This document shows, piece by piece, positions 1 to 3,184 of a stretch of 5,400 nucleotides of DNA (positions within the stretch are counted from its first letter, which is position 1; each line of letters starts with the position of its first letter). A program made the position numbers and the translations under genes. The DNA is from Rickettsiales bacterium. GTDB taxonomy: Bacteria > Pseudomonadota > Alphaproteobacteria > Rickettsiales > UBA3002. The DNA lies in the NCBI GenBank assembly GCA_947441895.1, contig CANEUT010000120.1:1-5400 (forward strand). Direction: 5' to 3'. The notes below the pieces were generated by a model, which made no database searches, had not been told where the DNA came from, and was given only the letters and a program-made list of their open reading frames with translations.

Positions 1-675
1 ACCTGAAATATCGGCCCCCATGGAAATGAGCATATGGGCGAGGTCGGTAATTTCTGGCTCGCGCGCCGCATTGTGAATGGTGGTGACGCCGCGCGCCAAC
101 ACGGCCGCCATCAGCACGTTTTCCGTGGCGCCGACGGATACTTTTTCGAAATGCACCTCACCGCCGATGAGGCCGCCAGCGGGCGCGGTGGCCAGCACAT
201 AGCCTTCTTCCAGCGTGATGGTGGCGCCCAGTGCCTCCATGGCTTTCAAATGCATATCGACCGGGCGGGCACCAATGGCGCAGCCGCCGGGCAGCGACAC
301 TTTGGCTTTGCCTTCGCGCGCCAGAATGGGCCCCAGCACCAGAATGCTGGCACGCATGGTGCGCACCAAATCATAGGGTGCGACGATGTTGTTGATGCTG
401 TCGCAGGTGAGCGAAAGTTCGCGGCTGTAATGGCCGGGCATGTCGCGGCCGAACAGTGTGCCGGGCGAAGTATCGCGCAGAGAAAGCGATGCGCCATGCT
501 GCACCAGCAGCTTGGCCATGGTGGTGATATCGGCCAAATAAGGCACGTTATCGAGCGTCACTTTTTCGCGCGTCAGCAGCGCCGCGCACATGAGGGGGAG
601 CGCCGCATTCTTGGCGCCGCCAATAATAATGCGGCCCGAAAGCTGCCGCCCGCCAGTGATGTGAAGTTTATCCAT
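1..675 (-). CDS. murA: UDP-N-acetylglucosamine 1-carboxyvinyltransferase (MurA), 5' part
   Basis: This enzyme transfers enolpyruvate from phosphoenolpyruvate to UDP-GlcNAc in the cytoplasm, the first committed step of peptidoglycan synthesis and the target of fosfomycin. The window holds 225 codons; the family is about 420-430 aa, so roughly the second half lies beyond the left edge. The N-terminus MDKLHITGG leads into GGAKNAALP, with Lys22 and Asn23 in the substrate-binding positions known from E. coli MurA. APYDLVRTMRAS (about residues 99-110) and LPGGCAIGARPVD follow. The Cys of that second motif (residue 132, codon at 280-282) is the fosfomycin-reactive cysteine, equivalent to E. coli Cys115. 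KVSVGAT and NAAREPEI are also present. The ATG at 675 starts 3 bp after the dcd stop, so the two genes are almost certainly co-transcribed. No clear Shine-Dalgarno is visible inside the dcd tail, which suggests translational coupling. The frame is intact. Confidence 0.97.
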   Translation of the reverse strand, partial: MDKLHITGGRQLSGRIIIGGAKNAALPLMCAALLTREKVTLDNVPYLADITTMAKLLVQHGASLSLRDTSPGTLFGRDMPGHYSRELSLTCDSINNIVAPYDLVRTMRASILVLGPILAREGKAKVSLPGGCAIGARPVDMHLKAMEALGATITLEEGYVLATAPAGGLIGGEVHFEKVSVGATENVLMAAVLARGVTTIHNAAREPEITDLAHMLISMGADISG

Positions 676-678
676 GAA

Positions 679-1248
679 TTAGGCGCTTTTGCTTTCAACT
701 TTGGGAAGGGTCACGCCGGTTTGGCCCTGATATTTGCCCTTGCGGTCGCCATAGCTGACTTCGCATTTCGATTCGCCGCGCAGGAAGAGGAATTGGCAGG
801 CGCCTTCGTTGGCATAAATTTTGGCAGGCAGGGGCGTGGTGTTGGAAAATTCCAGCGTCACATGGCCTTCCCATTCGGGCTCCAGCGGGGTGACGTTGAC
901 GATGATGCCGCAGCGCGCATAGGTGCTTTTGCCCAGGCAGATGACCAGCGTGTCGCGCGGGATGCGGAAATATTCCACCGTGCGCGCCAGCACAAAACTG
1001 TTGGGCGGAATGATGCAGACATCGGTCTTGCGATCGACAAAGCTTTTGGGCGAGAAGTCTTTCGGGTCGACCACGGCCGAATCAACATTGGTGAAAATTT
1101 TGAATTCATCGGCCACCCGCGCGTCATAGCCATAACTGCTGAGGCCATAGGAAATGACGCCTTCACGCGTGAGGTTCTCGACGAATGGTTCAATCATGCG
1201 CTTTTGTTGCGCTAATTTACGGATTTCATGGTCGGGTAGAATGGACAT
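679..1248 (-). CDS. dcd: dCTP deaminase (Dcd)
   Basis: Dcd converts dCTP to dUTP and ammonia, supplying dUTP that dUTPase hydrolyses to dUMP for thymidylate synthesis. It is a cytoplasmic homotrimer of the dUTPase fold. The 189-aa product is complete and has the usual length. Visible signatures are SSYGYDAR (37-44), the IIPPNSFVLART strand (79-90), GKSTYAR (106-112, containing the Ser and Arg of the active site), and NVTPLEPEWEGHVTLEFSN, in which Glu133 matches the catalytic Glu138 of E. coli. The C-terminal KYQGQTGVTLP is the flexible lid typical of the family. No key residue is missing. The ATG at 1248 is preceded at 6 nt by GGCGAG, a modest ribosome binding site. An in-frame TAG lies upstream, but the frame stays open for about 29 codons before the ATG without another start or conserved sequence, which supports this start. 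It is the upstream partner of murA, 3 bp apart. Confidence 0.97.
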   Translation of the reverse strand: MSILPDHEIRKLAQQKRMIEPFVENLTREGVISYGLSSYGYDARVADEFKIFTNVDSAVVDPKDFSPKSFVDRKTDVCIIPPNSFVLARTVEYFRIPRDTLVICLGKSTYARCGIIVNVTPLEPEWEGHVTLEFSNTTPLPAKIYANEGACQFLFLRGESKCEVSYGDRKGKYQGQTGVTLPKVESKSA

Positions 1249-1254
1249 ATCAAT

Positions 1255-1279
1255 CTCGCCGTGGAATTCTGGCGGCGAG
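1255..1279 (-). promoter_or_regulatory. stem-loop covering the dcd ribosome binding site
   Basis: CTCGCCG (1255-1261) and CGGCGAG (1273-1279) form a perfect 7-bp GC-rich stem with an 11-nt loop. On the transcribed minus strand the 3' arm is CGGCGAG, which contains the GGCGAG lying 6 nt before the dcd ATG. In the dcd mRNA the likely Shine-Dalgarno would therefore be paired. The pairing is seen directly; a regulatory effect is inference. Confidence 0.45.
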
Positions 1280-1370
1280 CTACGTCGTTCTTCGCGTACT
1301 CGCTTGGTTACGTAGCGCTGCTACGCGCCCAACCTGCGTGCGCTCACTCCTCGTATCTCATCCGCCATAA
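1255..1370. repeat. candidate intergenic palindromic repeat element upstream of dcd
   Basis: This stretch is unusually dense in inverted repeats. It holds the 7-bp stem 1255-1261/1273-1279, a 7-bp pair GCTACGT 1279-1285/ACGTAGC 1310-1316, and a 6-bp hairpin CGTAGC 1311-1316/GCTACG 1320-1325. The last two share an arm and are mutually exclusive. On the minus strand it also reads in the dcd frame as a short ORF (MADEIRGVSARRLGA, stop) followed by an open stretch up to the dcd ATG, as some bacterial palindromic elements do when they carry coding capacity. Assignment as a dispersed repeat is inference, since only one copy is in the window. Confidence 0.35.
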
Positions 1371-1397
1371 TCCCACTCTCATAAGATTAGGTTTCAA
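1367..1397 (-). promoter_or_regulatory. weak candidate promoter for dcd-murA
   Basis: On the minus strand TTGAAA (1392-1397) and GATTAT (1367-1372) are 19 bp apart. The -35 box is good (5/6), the -10 box moderate (4/6) and the spacing long. It lies in the AT-richer part of the 193-bp gap between the 107-aa gene and dcd. The minus-strand TTGACG further upstream, near 1425-1430, has no good -10 partner. An independent promoter here is plausible but unproven; read-through from the upstream small genes is equally possible. Confidence 0.22.
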
Positions 1398-1441
1398 GAG
1401 TTTAAGTAAAGGATTCGCCGGAAACGTCAACCCGCAAGCAA

Positions 1442-1765
1442 TTATAATCCCCGCCCGCCGCCGCTTTCGGTGCCGGCGAAGCGGTTCCAGCGCTCTTTGG
1501 CCATGGTTTTGCGGCCGGTGTTTTTATCACGTATTTCCTGCATTTTCGCGCTCCATACCGGTTTTTTATCACCGGCTTTCTGCGCCGCACTGCGTGATGA
1601 TTTGCTGGCCGCACGGTGCTTTTCCTCTTCGCGTTCACGGTCGAGGTCGCGCTCACGCGCGGCGGAATCGGCATGTTGCTGCAACCCCTGATTCAGCCGA
1701 TTTTTGAGAATCTGCACCAGTTTTTTATGTTTTTTATCGGCGTGGTGTTTGTGGTGGTCACTCAT
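1442..1765 (-). CDS. hypothetical charged 107-aa protein, His-rich N-terminus
   Basis: Function unknown. The 107-aa product is soluble and extremely charged, with no signal peptide or membrane segment. The N-terminus SDHHKHHADKKHKK is rich in His and Lys and could bind metal or nucleic acid. Residues about 16-65 are a Glu/Arg-rich, probably helical or coiled-coil stretch (RERDLDREREEEKHR). The C-terminus has a distinct aromatic motif, KERWNRFAGTESGGGRGL (90-107), that looks conserved and is the best handle for homologues. I choose the ATG at 1765 over the ATG at 1789 because GGAG (1775-1778 on the minus strand) sits 9 nt before it and because it overlaps the stop of the upstream gene as ATGA, a typical translational-coupling junction. 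The opposite strand also gives an open frame (Ser-Arg repeats), which is only the complement of the charged repeat. The 193-bp gap to dcd makes co-transcription uncertain. Confidence 0.75.
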   Translation of the reverse strand: MSDHHKHHADKKHKKLVQILKNRLNQGLQQHADSAARERDLDREREEEKHRAASKSSRSAAQKAGDKKPVWSAKMQEIRDKNTGRKTMAKERWNRFAGTESGGGRGL

Positions 1766-1962
1766 TTTGATTTGCTCCGCACATCGCACGTACTGTGCGA
1801 TGCTTCGCGCAGCTTTGCTGGCTCATGGCTGACTCGGTCTGCTGACCTCGTGGTCTTATTCTCACCCTTCGCCGCAGCTTTGCGGCGCGCCATATTACGC
1901 TTCAGCGCCTCGCTTAATTTGCGCTGACGGGTATTGGTGGGGTCGTTGGGTTTAGCCATCAT
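1762..1962 (-). CDS. hypothetical basic 66-aa protein
   Basis: Function unknown. The product is small and strongly basic, without signal peptide or membrane segment. The N-terminal half MAKPNDPTNTRQRKLSEAL and the following KRNMARRKAAAK form a predicted amphipathic helix rich in Lys and Arg. Short proteins of this style are, from memory, common near housekeeping genes in Alphaproteobacteria. The C-terminal half (from about residue 37: TTRSADRVSHEPAKLREA onward) differs in composition and is encoded by DNA full of inverted repeats, so it may be a repeat element that replaced or extended the original C-terminus. Two tandem ATGs (1962 and 1959) can start it. There is no Shine-Dalgarno, but a promoter-like sequence places the transcription start almost at the ATG, so a leaderless message is possible. 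Its TGA overlaps the ATG of the 107-aa gene by 4 bp. Confidence 0.65.
   Translation of the reverse strand: MMAKPNDPTNTRQRKLSEALKRNMARRKAAAKGENKTTRSADRVSHEPAKLREASHSTCDVRSKSK
1782..1802. repeat. perfect 8-bp stem-loop before the 107-aa gene
   Basis: CATCGCAC (1782-1789) and GTGCGATG (1795-1802) form a perfect 8-bp stem with a 5-nt loop. In the minus-strand transcript it lies inside the last codons of the 66-aa gene, just upstream of the GGAG that serves the 107-aa gene. A second hairpin, CGCCGCA/TGCGGCG (1870-1876/1881-1887), lies 68 bp further upstream in the same gene. Both belong to the palindrome-rich 3' half of that gene and may mark an inserted repeat element. They may also affect translation at the overlap. 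Confidence 0.5.
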
Positions 1963-1970
1963 AGAGACGG

Positions 1971-1999
1971 ACTATAGCCCATTTTGTGAGTGACTACAA
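1971..1999 (-). promoter_or_regulatory. candidate promoter of the 66-aa/107-aa gene pair
   Basis: On the minus strand TTGTAG (1994-1999) and TATAGT (1971-1976) are separated by exactly 17 bp. The -10 box matches the consensus in 5 of 6 positions and the -35 box keeps only the TTG. Only 8 nt separate the -10 box from the ATG at 1962, so the transcript would start within about 0-2 nt of that codon, or a few nt before the second ATG at 1959. This fits the missing Shine-Dalgarno and suggests a leaderless mRNA. Confidence 0.4.
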
Positions 2000-2097
2000 C
2001 GTTCACGGTGCCGATATGCAGGGGTTTCGCACCGCGCCAAAATCATTGCTTGCGGCAAGCGGTCAGTTGTGGCAGATAGGCGGCCTTGCGTTTACGG

Positions 2098-2172
2098 GCT
2101 GCTGTAGCTCAGTGGTAGAGCACGTCATTGGTAATGACGGGGTCGGAAGTTCGATTCTTCTCAGCAGCACCA
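2098..2172 (+). tRNA. tRNA-Thr (anticodon GGT), CCA encoded
   Basis: This is a complete 75-nt cloverleaf. The acceptor GCTGCTG pairs fully with CAGCAGC. The D-stem is GCTC/GAGC and the anticodon stem CGTCA/TGACG with loop TTGGTAA, giving anticodon GGT, which reads the threonine codons ACC and ACU. The variable loop is 5 nt. The T-arm GGAAG-TTCGATT-CTTCT has one G-T pair at its base. Discriminator A and CCA are encoded. No convincing promoter is visible in the 135 bp upstream, which hold a GCTTGC/GCAAGC palindrome near 2050 and a CGGTGC/GCACCG inverted repeat. Five T residues almost directly after the CCA could help 3'-end formation. The 3' part is duplicated downstream at 2357-2381, so the gene is probably an integration target. 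Confidence 0.97.
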
Positions 2173-2178
2173 GTTTTT
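2154..2178. repeat. direct repeat copy 1: tRNA-Thr 3' end (candidate att core)
   Basis: This 25-bp stretch runs from the T-loop of the tRNA through the acceptor strand and CCA into the following GTTTTT. It recurs at 2357-2381 with a single difference (C to G at the position matching 2170) after 16 identical bases. Duplication of a tRNA 3' end is what tyrosine-recombinase elements leave when they insert at tRNA genes. Confidence 0.7.
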
Positions 2179-2182
2179 GAAG

Positions 2183-2224
2183 CACTTCAAAGTCCTTCGC
2201 CAAGGCTCAGTGTACTTTGAAGTG
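2183..2224. repeat. 11-bp perfect stem-loop just after the tRNA
   Basis: CACTTCAAAGT (2183-2193) pairs perfectly with ACTTTGAAGTG (2214-2224). The 20-nt loop contains a nested CCTT/AAGG hairpin. It starts 11 nt after the tRNA CCA and has no T-run after it, so it does not look like a standard intrinsic terminator. It could be an RNA processing signal or part of a repeat element between the two direct repeats. Confidence 0.55.
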
Positions 2225-2234
2225 ATTCGGTTGC

Positions 2235-2274
2235 CAAAGGCTTAGCTAAAAGCGTGGTTTTACCTAAGCCTTTG
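2235..2274 (+). terminator. long stem-loop, possible terminator or element palindrome
   Basis: CAAAGGCTTAG (2235-2245) pairs perfectly with CTAAGCCTTTG (2264-2274). Inside it, after one C-C mismatch, TAAAA (2247-2251) pairs with TTTTA (2258-2262) around a 6-nt loop, giving a 16-pair hairpin. It is followed by the T-rich but interrupted TAGTTATTATTCTTT. It may end the tRNA transcript, but without a clean T-run the terminator call is tentative. The symmetry alone also suits a palindromic mobile repeat. Confidence 0.4.
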
Positions 2275-2356
2275 TAGTTATTATTCTTTAAAAAACGAAA
2301 GAAGTAACGAAGTATTAGCGGAGAACCGCCGCGAGACAGGCGACTGCAAGGAGCCA

Positions 2357-2381
2357 ATTCTTCTCAGCAGCAGCAGTTTTT
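2357..2381. repeat. direct repeat copy 2: displaced tRNA-Thr 3' end (candidate att site)
   Basis: This matches 2154-2178 in 24 of 25 positions, including the acceptor half and the T-run. The mismatch turns the CCA region into a fourth CAG triplet. The match stops in the T-loop, and nothing upstream of it resembles the D- or anticodon arms, so this is a detached 3' fragment and not a second tRNA gene. The 178 bp between the copies encode nothing recognisable. A partly repetitive CAG core lowers certainty, but the flanking ATTCTTCT and GTTTTT also match. Confidence 0.65.
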
Positions 2382-2567
2382 TCTTCATGGCGTAAATGAA
2401 AAAACAACCGCCCTTCTATGGCTATGCCACCCGTCACCCCATAATTTATTGTTATAAATAAATAGCTTAAATCGCTTATCGGCGCTTCTATTGCCAGCAC
2501 ATTTTTTCTTTTTATGACCCGCACCAACATTTATAAAGTTTTAACCATTTTGTGCGATGGTAGGGGT
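2382..2567 (+). promoter_or_regulatory. AT-rich leader region of the EF-hand-like gene
   Basis: Together with 2173-2381 this is a stretch of more than 300 bp without a convincing gene. It is markedly AT-rich from about 2440 and holds a 7-bp inverted repeat ATTTATT/AATAAAT (2444-2450/2457-2463). Two TATAAA boxes (2453-2458 and 2532-2537) each match the -10 consensus in 5 of 6 positions, but neither has a good -35 box. TTGCCA (2491-2496) could pair at 16 bp with TATGAC (2513-2518). If the downstream TATAAA is used, translation must start at 2568 and not at 2514. No promoter can be fixed from sequence alone. Confidence 0.3.
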
Positions 2568-3074
2568 ATGGTAATTACAACACAGAGCACAGAGCAGGTT
2601 CCAGCACTGCAGAACGCAGCAGATTTTGCTGCGGCGATGGCGCGCATCGGCCGCGGTTCCGAACTTCTTACAAACCACGAAAAGCTTCAACAGGCGGTTA
2701 GTCTTGCCCGAGTTTTAGTAAAAGCGAGCGCGGTTGATGTGAACGCTTTAAACGCGGTAAAGAATATCTTGCCAAACATCGTGGACAACACAGGTTCCTG
2801 GAATATAGCAGCGCTCGATGCGACGCGCAACGGCACGGTTTCAGAAGATGAATTGGTTGTTTCGCTAGTGATTGAAGCGGCCATCGGTAGAGTAGAAAAA
2901 GGTCACTTTGTTGCTAACGATGGCACGGCAATTAATGCGAATAACTTGATGGCAGATTCGCGCGCAAAAGACGCCGCTTCCATCATCATCAATAGTCTTT
3001 GCGGGTGTGGGCGCCCTGTAACGCCAAGTGAAGTACGGTTGTTTGGGCCACACACCGCGCCGCCCTCTCGATAA
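2514..3074 (+). CDS. hypothetical protein with one EF-hand-like loop
   Basis: Family not recognised. The 186-aa frame (168 aa from the alternative start) is soluble, without an obvious signal peptide or membrane segment, and mostly helical and Ala-rich. Residues 102-113 (DATRNGTVSEDE, 2817-2849) fit the 12-residue EF-hand calcium loop: Asp at 1, Thr at 3, Asn at 5, Gly at 6, Val at 8, Ser at 9 and Glu at 12. The preceding segment WNIAAL and following LVVSLVIEAA could supply the flanking helices. Only one loop is visible, whereas EF-hands usually pair. A CGC motif (LCGCG) lies near residues 163-167. The start is uncertain. ATG 2514 gives the longest frame but has no Shine-Dalgarno. ATG 2568 (Met19) has an AGGGG too close to act well, but lies after the AT-rich region and a TATAAA box; I consider the two about equally likely. 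The gene precedes the giant ORF in the same direction, 110 bp apart. Confidence 0.7.
   Translation: MTRTNIYKVLTILCDGRGMVITTQSTEQVPALQNAADFAAAMARIGRGSELLTNHEKLQQAVSLARVLVKASAVDVNALNAVKNILPNIVDNTGSWNIAALDATRNGTVSEDELVVSLVIEAAIGRVEKGHFVANDGTAINANNLMADSRAKDAASIIINSLCGCGRPVTPSEVRLFGPHTAPPSR
2817..2852 (+). other. EF-hand-like calcium-binding loop (protein motif)
   Basis: Codons 102-113 of the protein encoded at 2514-3074 spell a loop with oxygen-bearing side chains at positions 1, 3, 5, 9 and 12, the invariant-type Gly at 6 and a hydrophobic residue at 8, the canonical EF-hand pattern. Thr and Asn at positions 3 and 5 are tolerated but weaker ligands than Asp. Calcium binding is inference. Confidence 0.5.
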
Positions 3075-3184
3075 TTAACTCAATTTTAATCCTATATTAA
3101 CGAAATCATTACAGACGCATGGTAAAAACGTAAGACACCGACAGTAACGAATAAACAGATACAAAAAGAACGAGGAGATAAATC
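3075..3184 (+). promoter_or_regulatory. leader with strong ribosome binding site for the giant ORF
   Basis: The 110-bp gap between the two unknown genes is AT-rich. AGGAG (3173-3177) lies 7 nt before the ATG at 3185, the strongest Shine-Dalgarno in the window, and it decides that start. A TATATT (3093-3098) could be a -10 box, but no acceptable -35 is found at 16-18 bp. No terminator hairpin follows the upstream stop, so the genes may be co-transcribed, with or without an additional promoter here. Confidence 0.55.

Noticed and set aside
34..1215. A 393-codon open frame on the plus strand across murA and dcd
   Set aside because: It lies opposite two well-conserved genes, has the His/Ala/Gly-rich composition typical of an antisense shadow in moderately GC-rich DNA, and matches nothing.
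1402..1674. Minus-strand 90-codon ORF overlapping the 107-aa gene
   Set aside because: It is in another frame of the same strand, without a ribosome binding site, and almost wholly within the better-supported gene.
1470..1691. Plus-strand ORF with an SRSRSRSR run
   Set aside because: The run is the complement of the Arg/Glu-rich repeat of the minus-strand 107-aa gene, which has a better start and ribosome binding site.
1986..2180. Plus-strand 64-codon ORF
   Set aside because: It reads through the whole tRNA-Thr gene and stops just after it; the tRNA explains the sequence.
2300..2381. A second, decayed tRNA gene around the downstream repeat
   Set aside because: Only the T-loop-to-CCA part matches; no D-arm or anticodon arm can be folded upstream of it.
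2154..2381. CRISPR array
   Set aside because: There are only two copies of a repeat that is the end of a tRNA, and no regular spacer series.
2315..2530. Minus-strand 71-codon ORF between the tRNA region and the EF-hand-like gene
   Set aside because: It spans the displaced tRNA 3' end and the AT-rich leader, its product has no recognisable feature, and its start lies inside the beginning of the plus-strand gene.
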